DNA of 13,068 bases. Source: Bacteroidales bacterium. GTDB taxonomy: Bacteria > Bacteroidota > Bacteroidia > Bacteroidales > UBA932. Numbering within the stretch: position 1 is the stretch's first letter; each line of letters begins with the position of its first letter. Of this stretch, positions 1-7,836 are shown in pieces. Location: the NCBI GenBank assembly GCA_016293535.1, contig JAEDEB010000059.1, forward strand, positions 1-13,068. The letters are read 5' to 3'. A program made the position numbers and the translations under genes. The notes under the pieces are model-generated. The model made no database searches, had not been told where the DNA came from, and saw only the letters and a program-made list of their open reading frames with translations.

Positions 1-2020
1 CGAGACCGACTGACCAGAAGTTACCCCAGCGGTGGTCAGGATGGAAGCGGGAAGATGCATCGCGGCGGTATGAAGCGCTGAAGAAGTATCTGTTCGCATA
101 GTCATACTGTGCGCGTATGAAGTAACCTTCGTTGTTGTAAACACCTGAAGAAGAGCCGCAGGCAGCTCCGTCAACGACTGCTCCGTTGAGCTCGAGGTTG
201 TCCATCGAGAAGAGTTTCTTCTTGTAGCCGGAGAGACTGGTGCTGGTGCTCTTGTAGTACTCGTGGCCTATGAGGGCGCTCACGTGGTGCTCGCCGAAGG
301 AGTGGGAGTAGTTGAGCAGCTGCTGGAAGTTGATTCTCCAGGAACGTCCGTGTGATACCTCAAGAGTACCTCCGTCGGTTACGAACTGGCCGTACCAGGA
401 GTTGCTGAGACTCTTTCCGCGGTACTCGTCAAGGGCCATGCCTGCATTTACGGTGAAGGTGAAGTCCTTGAGGAAGCGGACCTCGGCATAACCGTTGGCG
501 GTCAGGGCGTTGCCCTGGGTTTCTTCCTTGTCGAGGGTAACTGCCTGAAGGCCGTTGGCATTGGCCTGAACAGCTCTGTAGAAGCCGGCATTGGCACCGT
601 TACCGTAGTCGTAGCGGATGAGACCGTGGTCGTCATACATGTGTGTACCGTCGGCATTGCGTATGTACAGAGGATAGACAGGAGCGATGGTATTGGCGAA
701 GGCGAAGATGTTGCCGGTAGAGCCGGAACCCTCGTCACTGTTACCGTTTCTCCAGTTGTAGTGGGTGTAGGCCATGTTTCCGCCTACCTTGAGCCACTTC
801 TTGATCTGGTAATCGGCGCGCATGCGGGCGGTGAAGCGGTCCATGCTTTCGCCGAGGATTATACCTTTGTTGTTGAGGTAGCCGATTGAGGCGAAGAAGG
901 TGCCCTTTTCGTTGCCGCCCTGAACGCTGGCGTTATATTCCTGACGGACGGAAGTGGTATAGGCCTCATCCATCCAGTTGTCCGGAGTCACGAGGTAATC
1001 GACGCCGTTGTAGTTCACGATGCGGCCGAGGGTGGCGTTAGGGTTGAATCTTCCGTCAGTTCCGATGAGGAGCTGTCCCTTGGGAGCGGTGAAGATTTTG
1101 TATCCGAGTCCGCCGTCGGCGAGAGAACCGTCAATGGTGCTGGCTGCCTTGTAATAGGCATCTGCAGGAGACATGCCCAGTCCGTCCTTCGCAACGTTGT
1201 AGTTGTAGTTGGCGGAGTAGTATGCCTCGTAGTACTGACGCGGGTCAGTAATGTAGTCGTAGGTCTTGAGTGCTCTAGAGTTGACGCCGACCTTTGCCTC
1301 TACATTGACTATTGCGCGTCCTGCTGCTGCCTTCTTCGTGGTAATCATAATCACACCGTTGGCACCGCGGCTGCCGTAGAGGGCATTGGAGGCGGCGTCC
1401 TTGAGTATGGTCATACTCTCGATATCGGCAGAGTTGATGTTGTTCATATCTCCGGAATAAGGCACGCCGTCTATTACATAGAGAGGAGTGTTGCCGGCAG
1501 AAATAGAACTTGTACCGCGGATTCGCAGGGTCGGGGAGCTGCCCAGCGAGCCGGAAGTGGTGGTCATCTGCACACCGGCAACCTTTCCTTCAAGGGCCCT
1601 GGTGGCGTCAGAGGTCTGGACTTTTGCGATTTCGTCGGACTTCACAACGGTGGCAGAGCCGGTAAAGGCCTCCTTTGTGCTCTGTCCGAAGGCGACGACG
1701 ATGGTCTCGTCAATCATCTGGGTGTCCGGGTCGAGCGCGATGTCGAGCACTGCGCGGCCTGCAATCTCCACGTCCTGAGCTACATAGCCGAGGCAGGAAA
1801 CCAGGAGGGTCCCGTCTGCGGATGCCGAAATCTTGTAGGCACCCTTTGCGTCGGTAATGGTGTAGGCCTTTGTCGCCTTGTCAACTATGGCGACTCCGCC
1901 GACAACTTCGCCTGTAGAACTGTCTGTAACCACACCGCTTATCTGCAGATTCTGTGCAAAGCTGGTTGCGGAAGCCAGTACAAGCGCCAAAGCCGTGAAA
2001 AAAAGTTTGATTTTTTTCAT
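1..2020 (-). CDS. SusC/RagA-family TonB-linked outer-membrane transporter, 3' end outside window
   Basis: Reading the minus strand from ATG at 2020, 673 codons stay open to the left edge. Residues 1-22 are a signal peptide (MKKIKLFFTALALVLAS..., cut after SFA22). Residues 24-100 match a carboxypeptidase-regulatory-like (CarboxypepD_reg-like) domain with VSCLGY at 74-79. A TonB-box-like ETIVVAFG lies at 105-112. The plug domain follows, with the SusC signature LYVIDGVPY at 180-188 and ILKDAAS..LYGSRGANGV at 205-223. The rest is barrel; DASSRF near the edge is a typical SusC barrel motif. There is no STN domain, so direct signalling to an anti-sigma factor is not indicated. The family is usually about 1000 residues, so roughly a third is missing. 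A SusD gene is expected beyond the left edge. The substrate is unknown. It is divergent from, and paralogous to, the SusC at 2510, and nearly identical to it over the first nine codons. Confidence 0.96.
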   Translation of the reverse strand, partial: MKKIKLFFTALALVLASATSFAQNLQISGVVTDSSTGEVVGGVAIVDKATKAYTITDAKGAYKISASADGTLLVSCLGYVAQDVEIAGRAVLDIALDPDTQMIDETIVVAFGQSTKEAFTGSATVVKSDEIAKVQTSDATRALEGKVAGVQMTTTSGSLGSSPTLRIRGTSSISAGNTPLYVIDGVPYSGDMNNINSADIESMTILKDAASNALYGSRGANGVIMITTKKAAAGRAIVNVEAKVGVNSRALKTYDYITDPRQYYEAYYSANYNYNVAKDGLGMSPADAYYKAASTIDGSLADGGLGYKIFTAPKGQLLIGTDGRFNPNATLGRIVNYNGVDYLVTPDNWMDEAYTTSVRQEYNASVQGGNEKGTFFASIGYLNNKGIILGESMDRFTARMRADYQIKKWLKVGGNMAYTHYNWRNGNSDEGSGSTGNIFAFANTIAPVYPLYIRNADGTHMYDDHGLIRYDYGNGANAGFYRAVQANANGLQAVTLDKEETQGNALTANGYAEVRFLKDFTFTVNAGMALDEYRGKSLSNSWYGQFVTDGGTLEVSHGRSWRINFQQLLNYSHSFGEHHVSALIGHEYYKSTSTSLSGYKKKLFSMDNLELNGAVVDGAACGSSSGVYNNEGYFIRAQYDYANRYFFSASYRRDASSRFHPDHRWGNFWSVGL
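1996..2019 (-). other. Start-codon hairpin of the minus-strand susC
   Basis: TGAAAAAAA and TTTTTTTCA form a perfect 9-bp inverted repeat around a 6-nt spacer (TCAAAC on the coding strand). The left arm includes the UG of the AUG start codon. An identical arrangement sits at the start of the other susC (2511-2534). The arms encode codons 1-8 of the signal peptide, so coding constraint alone may explain part of the sequence. In mRNA it would be a weak A-U stem; as DNA it resembles a two-arm protein-binding site. Its function is unproven. Confidence 0.4.
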
Positions 2021-2036
2021 AAGCACTTACTTTTAG

Positions 2037-2052
2037 TTAAACATAAATATCT
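2037..2052 (-). repeat. 16-bp inverted repeat, copy facing the minus-strand susC
   Basis: On the minus strand this reads AGATATTTATGTTTAA and ends 16 nt before the ATG at 2020. It is an exact match, in inverted orientation, to 2479-2494, which lies 15 nt before the other susC ATG. Both copies are followed by GCTTATGAAAAAAATCA across the start codon after an 11-12 nt variable stretch. It may be a shared leader element for translation, a regulator site, or one end of an invertible segment. Confidence 0.75.
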
Positions 2053-2137
2053 TAATACATTAATTCCTTTTCAGGAGCGTTTCGCCCGTTGGAAACCTGT
2101 AAGGAAAAACGAGCGTTTTTTCAAGCGCTTCAAAAGG

Positions 2138-2167
2138 CAAAGTTAGAAATCAAATCTTAAAAACAAA
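2138..2167 (-). promoter_or_regulatory. Predicted Bacteroidetes-type promoter for the minus-strand susC
   Basis: On the minus strand, TAACTTTG at 2145-2138 fits the Bacteroidetes primary-sigma -7 consensus TAnnTTTG exactly. TTTG at 2167-2164 fits the -33 element, with an 18-nt spacer, slightly short of the usual about 19-21. Transcription would start near 2131 and give a leader of about 110 nt. The palindrome AAGCGCTT (2123-2130) would lie at the transcript's 5' end. Two further exact -7 matches, TAATTTTG (2171-2164) and TATTTTTG (2192-2185), lie upstream but lack a well-spaced -33 box and may be chance hits in AT-rich DNA. Confidence 0.5.
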
Positions 2168-2478
2168 ATTATTCTTATTTAGTCCAAAAATATGTCCAAT
2201 AGTGATTTCGCGACACTTTGCTTATGAATTCGTAGCCGCAGCGCGGCATTTGTTACGATTTGAAAGCGAAAATATAAATTCTACTGGATAAACAATATTT
2301 TTCGGGCTGATAAAAAATTTTTTTGCTTGCCATTTTCCTGCCTGTCTATCAAGGTTTTCGGCCCTTTTCCGGGCGCTCGTCATTTCGCTGTAAAATACTG
2401 TCACAAAAGACGCTCGATTTCAGGTACACTGCCTGAACTTGACTTATAAAACGAATCTGAGATATAGAAGGTAGTATC

Positions 2479-2494
2479 AGATATTTATGTTTAA
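2479..2494 (+). repeat. 16-bp inverted repeat, copy facing the plus-strand susC
   Basis: AGATATTTATGTTTAA ends 15 nt before the ATG at 2510 and is the exact inverted partner of 2037-2052. It contains TATGTTTA, one mismatch from the TAnnTTTG box, but this is too close to the start codon and lacks a spaced -33 TTG, so it is not called a promoter. Confidence 0.75.
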
Positions 2495-2509
2495 TTTAAT
2501 TGATCGCTT

Positions 2510-5491
2510 ATGAAAAAAATCAGACTTTTTTTCACAGCCCTTGCAGTGCTGATGGCGTCCGTGGTAGCCTCTGCCCAAACACTTGAGGTTCACGGAGTTG
2601 TCTCTGACGAAGGGACCGGAGAGCCGGTTCCGTTCGCTGCCGTCAGAGTAGTAGGCACGACGGTCGGCGCAACAGCCGGCGCGGATGGCTCCTATGTCAT
2701 CAAGGTGGCAGCCGATGCGAAGCTTGAATTCAGCTCAGTCGGCTACAAAAGCGTAACCGTTCCAGTATCGGGACGCGTTGTCGTGAATTGCGAACTCGAA
2801 TCAGACAATGTCCTCGAAGACGTACTCGTAGTTGCATACGGTTCCGTCAAGAGGGAAGCGGTGACAGGTTCGGTTTCTTCCGTAAAGGGTGAGACCCTGG
2901 CATCCGTTCCTGTGACATCTGTGGACAAGGCACTCTCCGGCAAACTCGCCGGCGTTCAGGTAACAGCCACTTCCGGCCAGCCTGGCGCTTCATCCCAAAT
3001 CCGAATCAGGGGTATTTCATCAATCAATGCATCGAACGCTCCTCTTTGGGTAGTTGACGGTATTCCGGTGGTATCCGGTGACGTTTCCGGTATGACCAAC
3101 ACCTCCAATGCCCTTACCATCCTCAATCCGAACGACATCGAGTCCATTACGGTGCTGAAGGACGCCGCAGCGGCTGCCGCTTACGGTTCCCGTGCTGCAA
3201 ACGGCGTCATCCTCGTGACGACTAAGAGCGGAAAAGAGGGTAAGGCACAGTTCGATGCCCGTGTCAAGTTCGGTATGTCCTGGCTCCAGAGCGACTCCGG
3301 CTTCAGAATGATGAATGCTGAGGAACTGCTCGGTTACCAGCGTGACGCCATCGTCAACGCTGGACTCAATCCGGATGACCCGACCGGACCTTACTACCGT
3401 CCGCTGTCCATCCTCAATGGCGAACTGACCAACTGGCTCGACTGGAACACCCGTCTGGGCAAGCTTCAGGAGTACGAGATCAGCGCACGCGGCGGAAACG
3501 CCAAGGCAAAATACTTCGCTTCAATCAATTACCACAAGAACGAAGGTATTGCCTACGGCATTGACTATTCCAAGATTGCCGCCCGTATTAACGCTGATTA
3601 CAAACTCACCAAGAGGCTGGAGACCGGTGTCCGCATCAATGCTGCCTACACCGATCAGAATGACGTTCCTATGCAGTCTCTCTATTATGCCAACCCTATA
3701 TGGGCAGGTGAGACCATGCTCCCTTGGATTCCTAAGTTCGACGAGAACGGAAACCACAATGTGAACATTCCGACGAACTCCTACCAGAACCCTCGTGCTA
3801 CTGCAGCATACGATGAGCAGTGGGACAAGTCATACAACTTCAACGGCACCATGTTCCTCCGCTGGGAGCCGGTCAAGAACCTCATTCTCGAGACCAAGAA
3901 CTCCGCCGAGACCAAGTTCAGCAAGTCCAGAAGGTTCTGGAACTATCCTCTTTCCTATGCGAAGAGCACGGAAAAGACTCTCCAGACCTACAGGACCGAG
4001 CTCGTTCAGCTCACCACTTCCAACACCATTTCCTATGCCAATGTATTTGCAGGTTACCATTCCCTGCGTGCAGTCGTAGGTCAGGAGGCTCAGAAATACA
4101 CCTATGAGTATGACTATATGTCCTCCCCTGGCGTTTCTGCCGACATCCCTTACCACGGAACTGCAGATGACACCAAGACCGGTGTGGGTTACGGCTATAC
4201 TGCAGAGACCCTGCTTTCCTTCTTCGGTATTGCAGACTACAATTACGACCAGAGGTATTTCGTTCAGGGCACCCTGCGTGCTGACGGTTCCTCACTCTTC
4301 GGCTCGAAGAACAAGTGGGGCGTATTCTGGTCAGTATCCGGTTCCTGGAACATTTCCAACGAGAATTTCCTCAGGGACGTGAAGCCGGTTGACCTGCTCA
4401 AGATACGTGCAAGCTACGGTGTGAACGGTAACAACGGCATTGACGCCTACAAGGCTTACGGTCTCTACTCCGCAACCCAGTACAACGGAACGGTCGGCAT
4501 GCTTCCATCATCTCCGTCCAACGACGTGCTTTCCTGGGAGAAGAACAAGACCTGGGACGTTGGCCTTGATTTCGGTTTCGTAAACCGTATCCACGGCCAG
4601 TTCGACGTTTACAGCAGACTCACTGACGACATGCTCCTCAACAAGAAGGTGCCTCAGACCTCCGGTTTCTCTTCCAACTTCATGAACTGCGGTTCCATGA
4701 GGAATACCGGTATCGAGTTCCAGTTTGACGTGGATATTTTCAATACTCCTGATTTCTACTGGAACGTAGGCTTCAACATCGCCCACAACAAGACCAAGAT
4801 TCTCAACCTCGACGGCGAGGAGAAGATTGAAGCCGGCTCCTTCGTACATTATGTGAAGGGCAAGTCCATGTACACCTATTATCTGCCTGATTACTACGGA
4901 GTGAACCCTACCAACGGCGAGGCTCTCTGGGTAACCGAAGAAGGTGCGCTTACCAACGACTTCAACAGGGCGCGCAAGTACTATGCCGGTTCACCTGAAC
5001 CTAAGTACCTCGGCGGTTTCAACACCACCCTTTCATGGAAAGGACTCCAGCTCAGCGCCTTCTTCGAGTTCAAGGGCGGCAACTACGTCTGCATCCTCAA
5101 CGAGGGCAGCTACCTGAACTCCGATGGAAAGCAGATGACCATGAACCAGACCGCAGCGGCCCTCAACTATTGGAAGAAGCCGGGCGACACAGGCTGCAAC
5201 CCTAAGCCTATTGCAGGCAACTCTACCAACTCTTCATACGCTCTCAGCGACCGCTGGCTCGAGAGAGGCGACTATCTCCGCATCAAGGACATCACCCTCT
5301 CTTACTCCCTGCCTAAGACCGCGCTTGACAAGATGCACATGAAGGGATTCAAGATCTATGTCAGCGGACTCAACCTCTACTGCTTCAATGACGTTTACTT
5401 CTGGGATCCGGAAATCGGTGTCAACGGTTCCGGTGCGGGAGTTTACCCTCTCACCAAGTCCTTCGTCGGCGGCATAGAAATATCATTCTAA
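2510..5491 (+). CDS. SusC/RagA-family TonB-linked outer-membrane transporter
   Basis: This complete 993-residue protein has the usual family length. Residues 1-22 are a signal peptide (cut after ASA22). Residues 24-98 form a carboxypeptidase-regulatory-like domain with FSSVGYKSV at 74-82. A TonB-box-like stretch EDVLVVAYG lies at 103-111. The plug carries the SusC signature LWVVDGIPV and ITVLKDAAAAAAYGSRAANG, and a 22-strand-type barrel is expected to fill the rest. The C-terminus (PLTKSFVGGIEISF, ending in Phe) is a standard barrel end for BAM insertion. It lacks an STN domain. It imports a ligand captured by the SusD partner, powered by TonB-ExbBD. The susD gene follows after 21 nt with an SD-like AGGAG, so the two are co-transcribed. 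The ligand is not shown by sequence; the context points to peptides. No clear promoter precedes it. Confidence 0.97.
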   Translation: MKKIRLFFTALAVLMASVVASAQTLEVHGVVSDEGTGEPVPFAAVRVVGTTVGATAGADGSYVIKVAADAKLEFSSVGYKSVTVPVSGRVVVNCELESDNVLEDVLVVAYGSVKREAVTGSVSSVKGETLASVPVTSVDKALSGKLAGVQVTATSGQPGASSQIRIRGISSINASNAPLWVVDGIPVVSGDVSGMTNTSNALTILNPNDIESITVLKDAAAAAAYGSRAANGVILVTTKSGKEGKAQFDARVKFGMSWLQSDSGFRMMNAEELLGYQRDAIVNAGLNPDDPTGPYYRPLSILNGELTNWLDWNTRLGKLQEYEISARGGNAKAKYFASINYHKNEGIAYGIDYSKIAARINADYKLTKRLETGVRINAAYTDQNDVPMQSLYYANPIWAGETMLPWIPKFDENGNHNVNIPTNSYQNPRATAAYDEQWDKSYNFNGTMFLRWEPVKNLILETKNSAETKFSKSRRFWNYPLSYAKSTEKTLQTYRTELVQLTTSNTISYANVFAGYHSLRAVVGQEAQKYTYEYDYMSSPGVSADIPYHGTADDTKTGVGYGYTAETLLSFFGIADYNYDQRYFVQGTLRADGSSLFGSKNKWGVFWSVSGSWNISNENFLRDVKPVDLLKIRASYGVNGNNGIDAYKAYGLYSATQYNGTVGMLPSSPSNDVLSWEKNKTWDVGLDFGFVNRIHGQFDVYSRLTDDMLLNKKVPQTSGFSSNFMNCGSMRNTGIEFQFDVDIFNTPDFYWNVGFNIAHNKTKILNLDGEEKIEAGSFVHYVKGKSMYTYYLPDYYGVNPTNGEALWVTEEGALTNDFNRARKYYAGSPEPKYLGGFNTTLSWKGLQLSAFFEFKGGNYVCILNEGSYLNSDGKQMTMNQTAAALNYWKKPGDTGCNPKPIAGNSTNSSYALSDRWLERGDYLRIKDITLSYSLPKTALDKMHMKGFKIYVSGLNLYCFNDVYFWDPEIGVNGSGAGVYPLTKSFVGGIEISF
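2511..2534 (+). other. Start-codon hairpin of the plus-strand susC
   Basis: TGAAAAAAA (2511-2519) and TTTTTTTCA (2526-2534) form a 9-bp perfect inverted repeat around TCAGAC. The other susC has the same arms and a spacer differing at one base (TCAAAC). The stem covers the UG of the start codon. It could modulate initiation or bind a protein, or simply reflect shared ancestry of the signal-peptide codons. Confidence 0.4.
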
Positions 5492-5497
5492 AACTGT

Positions 5498-5502
5498 AGG
5501 AG
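5498..5502 (+). promoter_or_regulatory. SD-like ribosome binding site of susD
   Basis: AGGAG lies 10 nt upstream of the ATG at 5513. Many Bacteroidota genes lack such motifs; here it supports the chosen start and independent initiation on susD within the susC transcript. Confidence 0.45.
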
Positions 5503-5512
5503 ATTAGACGAT

Positions 5513-6934
5513 ATGAAAAGATATATAGTATTGGCTCTTGCTGCCCTGGCAGCATTCACATCGTGCAAGGATTTCCTCGTTGAGGCACCAAGACTGTCTC
5601 AGAGCGACGATCTTACCCTGTCCACCGCCAACGGTCTGGATCAGTCCGTTGCCGGCGCGTACGCTCCTCTGGCTTCGACCGCCTGGTATGGCGCGGATTT
5701 CATCATCATCAACGAGATGAAGACTGCCAACGGCAAGAAGTATGTCGGAAGCCAGCACGACTCAGGACGTCTCAATGAAGAATATCAGCTGAATTATTCC
5801 GAGAACAACACTTCCGCTCTCTGGGGATACGGCTATTACGTGATATCCGCCGTTAACAACGTGATGGACAATCTCGGAAACTGCGGGGACGAAGCCCTTG
5901 CGAAGAATCTCAAGGCCGAGTGCCTCTTCCTCCGCGCGCTGTCCCATTTCGACCTCTGCCGCACCTATGCGCAGCCGTACAACTACAGCGCCGATGCTTC
6001 GCATCCCGGCGTTCCTGTGGTTCTTCACACCGATCCTACCGCCAAGCCGGCCCGCAACACCGTCAAGGAGGTATATGACCAGATCATTGCCGACCTCACC
6101 GAGGCCGAGGGCCTCATCGACCCTTCATACGTCAGGGCAGGTGCAGATGACCGCGCTTTCGCAAGCATATATGCAATCCAGGCCCTCCTCAGCCGTGTAT
6201 ATCTCTATGCACAGAATTGGGAGAAGGCTGCGGAGTATGCAACAAAGGTCATTGACAGCGGCAAGTACACCATGTGGACCAAGGACCAGATTCTCAGCCC
6301 GGACTACAGCTCTTCCGTTTATTGGGAGGATACCCGCAAGGGTGGCGAGGTAATCTTCGAGGTCTATGGACACAAGAACAATTCCTATGACGGTTATCAC
6401 GACGGAATCTCTCCTATGACTACTCCTGACGGCTACGGCGATGCAGGCGCATCCATGGATCTCGTCAATCTCTATGGAGAGAACGATGTCCGCGGAGGTC
6501 TCTTTCTCATCGACCCTGATGACCCGGGCGTTATCTGGTCTGCAAAATATGCCGGCAAGGGCATTTCGGACCCTCAGGTAAGCAACGTGATAGTGCTTCG
6601 TCTTTCCGAAATGTATCTCATCAGGGCTGAAGCTAACCAGCGCCTCGGCAAGGGTGGCGTACAGGACGACCTCAAGATGATTTCCGACAACCGTGGAGCC
6701 GTTGCCGAGACTGCAACTCTCACCGGTATATACAATGAAAGGGCGAAGGAGTTTGCCTGGGAGGCACATCTCTGGTTCGACCTCGGACGTACCGGCCGTG
6801 CAATGACCCGCAAGGATGTCATAAGCGGTGTGGTAAACAAGGTCGAGTGGCCAAGCTACCAGTGGGCAATGCCTATTCCTCTGCGTGAACATAACGTGAA
6901 TCCTAACCTTTCCCACAACGAAGGCTGGAATTAA
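5513..6934 (+). CDS. SusD/RagB-family outer-membrane nutrient-binding lipoprotein
   Basis: The protein has 473 residues, a little short for the family (about 480-600). The signal peptide ends in FTSC with lipidated Cys18. SusD hallmarks appear in order: LFLRALSHFDLCRTY (138-152) in the TPR-like core; ARNTVKEVYDQI..DL, the conserved 'R-x-T-v-x-e-v-Y' motif, near 181; ALLSRVYLYAQNWEKAAEYA; VLRLSEMYLIRAEAN (361-375); and ERAKEFAWEAHLWFDLGR (409-426). The end MPIPLREHNVNPNLSHNEGW matches the usual 'PIP..E...NP.L.QN.GW' tail. It is surface-exposed and acts as the lid over SusC, capturing ligand and closing the transporter. It sits in the operon 21 nt after susC and 18 nt before the next lipoprotein. 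The binding residues, and so the ligand, cannot be read from sequence. Confidence 0.96.
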   Translation: MKRYIVLALAALAAFTSCKDFLVEAPRLSQSDDLTLSTANGLDQSVAGAYAPLASTAWYGADFIIINEMKTANGKKYVGSQHDSGRLNEEYQLNYSENNTSALWGYGYYVISAVNNVMDNLGNCGDEALAKNLKAECLFLRALSHFDLCRTYAQPYNYSADASHPGVPVVLHTDPTAKPARNTVKEVYDQIIADLTEAEGLIDPSYVRAGADDRAFASIYAIQALLSRVYLYAQNWEKAAEYATKVIDSGKYTMWTKDQILSPDYSSSVYWEDTRKGGEVIFEVYGHKNNSYDGYHDGISPMTTPDGYGDAGASMDLVNLYGENDVRGGLFLIDPDDPGVIWSAKYAGKGISDPQVSNVIVLRLSEMYLIRAEANQRLGKGGVQDDLKMISDNRGAVAETATLTGIYNERAKEFAWEAHLWFDLGRTGRAMTRKDVISGVVNKVEWPSYQWAMPIPLREHNVNPNLSHNEGWN

Positions 6935-6939
6935 TAATT

Positions 6940-6944
6940 GGAGG
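6940..6944 (+). promoter_or_regulatory. SD-like site that fixes the start of the 6953 gene
   Basis: GGAGG lies 8 nt before ATG 6953. It overlaps the in-frame TTG at 6938, which would otherwise add five residues. The motif plus a lipoprotein signal beginning MKK favours ATG 6953. Confidence 0.5.
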
Positions 6945-6952
6945 ATATCAAT

Positions 6953-7831
6953 ATGAAGAAAATAACATCAATCATAGCTTTTGCGGCCGCAGTTGCAGTT
7001 CTTGCGTCCTGCAACCTCAACAAGACTCCGGTATTCGACCCGGCAGATTCATTCGTCGCTTTCGACGTGACTTCCTACAATGTCGATGAGAATTGCGGAC
7101 AGTTGACCATTCCTGTAACCATCGCTTCCATCGATCCTGTGAAGACTACCGTTTCCTACGAACTTGTTGACGGCACCGCCAAACAGGGTGAGAATTTCAG
7201 CCTCAGCGATGAAAGCGCAGTCCTTGTCTTTGATGGCAAAACCAGGACCCAGAACATTGTAATCGACATCGTGGATTTGAAAGGCAAGTACACAAAGGAC
7301 CTTACATTCCAGGTAGTGCTCCTTAACGCCAAGGGCCTCAATCTCGGTGATGCCAAAGTCTGCACCGTCAAGATTGCCGACCTTGACCACCCGCTTTCCG
7401 ACATTCTCGGTTCCTACACTGTCACCAGCGACAGCAACTGGGATGGCGTCGTGACATACCAGGGTTCAATCCTTAAGGATGACAATGACGAGACCGCCTG
7501 CTGGGTAATAGGTATAGCTCAGGCTCCGTTCAATCAAGCCGCTTTCGCGGTTGCCGGTACCGTATCCGAAGACCACAGCAAGATTACCATTCCTCTGGGA
7601 CAGGCTTTCCCTTACAGTTCCAGCTACACCACCAAGCTTTACGCTTGCGACGGCAACTATCTCTATGACGGAACCGGTCAGGTCAAGGCCATTACTCTCA
7701 CCAGAAATGCCGAGGGCGATTTCGTCGGTGACTATGCGGCAGCCTTCCCTGCCTGCAATCTCAGCGGCGTTTTCGAAGGAGCAGGATATTTCGAGATAAT
7801 GCTGCCTCCTACCACCTTCCATAAAAACTAG
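6953..7831 (+). CDS. Calx-beta-like surface lipoprotein, accessory subunit of the SusCD complex
   Basis: The 292-residue protein has a lipoprotein signal peptide with canonical LASC and Cys20. Residues about 33-150 resemble a Calx-beta domain: regular beta strands, a 'Y-E-L-V-D-G-T-A-K-Q-G-E-N-F' stretch at 69-82 like the family's 'dGTA..G.DY' motif, and a strand ending TVKIADLD. Residues about 150-292 form a second beta-rich module starting LGSYTVTS (152-159) and containing KITIPLGQ. A similar module ends the next protein. It has no catalytic motif. Placed third after SusC and SusD, it is probably an accessory lipoprotein docked on the transporter that helps bind ligand, the position taken by SusE-like proteins. 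The next gene starts 5 nt later. The Calx-beta assignment is by motif only; the role is inferred. Confidence 0.8.
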   Translation: MKKITSIIAFAAAVAVLASCNLNKTPVFDPADSFVAFDVTSYNVDENCGQLTIPVTIASIDPVKTTVSYELVDGTAKQGENFSLSDESAVLVFDGKTRTQNIVIDIVDLKGKYTKDLTFQVVLLNAKGLNLGDAKVCTVKIADLDHPLSDILGSYTVTSDSNWDGVVTYQGSILKDDNDETACWVIGIAQAPFNQAAFAVAGTVSEDHSKITIPLGQAFPYSSSYTTKLYACDGNYLYDGTGQVKAITLTRNAEGDFVGDYAAAFPACNLSGVFEGAGYFEIMLPPTTFHKN

Positions 7832-7836
7832 ACAAT

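Larger units (their letters stand above)
2021..2509. other. Divergent intergenic regulatory region between two susC genes
   Basis: This 489-bp AT-rich stretch separates two divergent start codons. Near its edges it holds an exact 16-bp inverted repeat (2037-2052 and 2479-2494). Three minus-strand matches to the Bacteroidetes -7 box lie at 2138-2192. The word CGCTCG occurs at 2374-2379 and 2411-2416 on plus and at 2110-2115 on minus. GAGCGTTT is directly repeated at 2075-2082 and 2111-2118. An 8-bp palindrome AAGCGCTT lies at 2123-2130 and a 5-bp-stem hairpin (GCCGC/GCGGC) at 2235-2247. No exact TAnnTTTG box faces the plus strand. The only open frame of note, 60 codons on minus at 2222-2404, has no recognisable features and is not called. 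Confidence 0.8.

Noticed and set aside
2235..2247. GCCGC-AGC-GCGGC hairpin as a terminator
   Set aside because: Stem of only 5 bp, no T run on either side, and no gene ends there.
2222..2404. 60-codon minus-strand frame in the divergent intergenic region
   Set aside because: No signal peptide, no recognisable motif, no supporting start signal; composition is that of AT-rich regulatory DNA.
2486..2493. TATGTTTA as the -7 box of the plus susC
   Set aside because: One mismatch, would place the start of transcription within about 15 nt of ATG, and no TTG lies at the right distance upstream; it belongs to the 16-bp repeat instead.
6125..6916. 263-codon minus-strand open frame opposite susD
   Set aside because: Lies entirely antisense to a clear SusD protein; its sequence has no domain hallmarks and it arises from codon bias on the coding strand.
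6938..6952. TTG start giving an N-terminal extension of the Calx-beta lipoprotein
   Set aside because: The TTG overlaps the SD-like GGAGG; ATG 6953 is well spaced from it and gives a standard lipoprotein signal.
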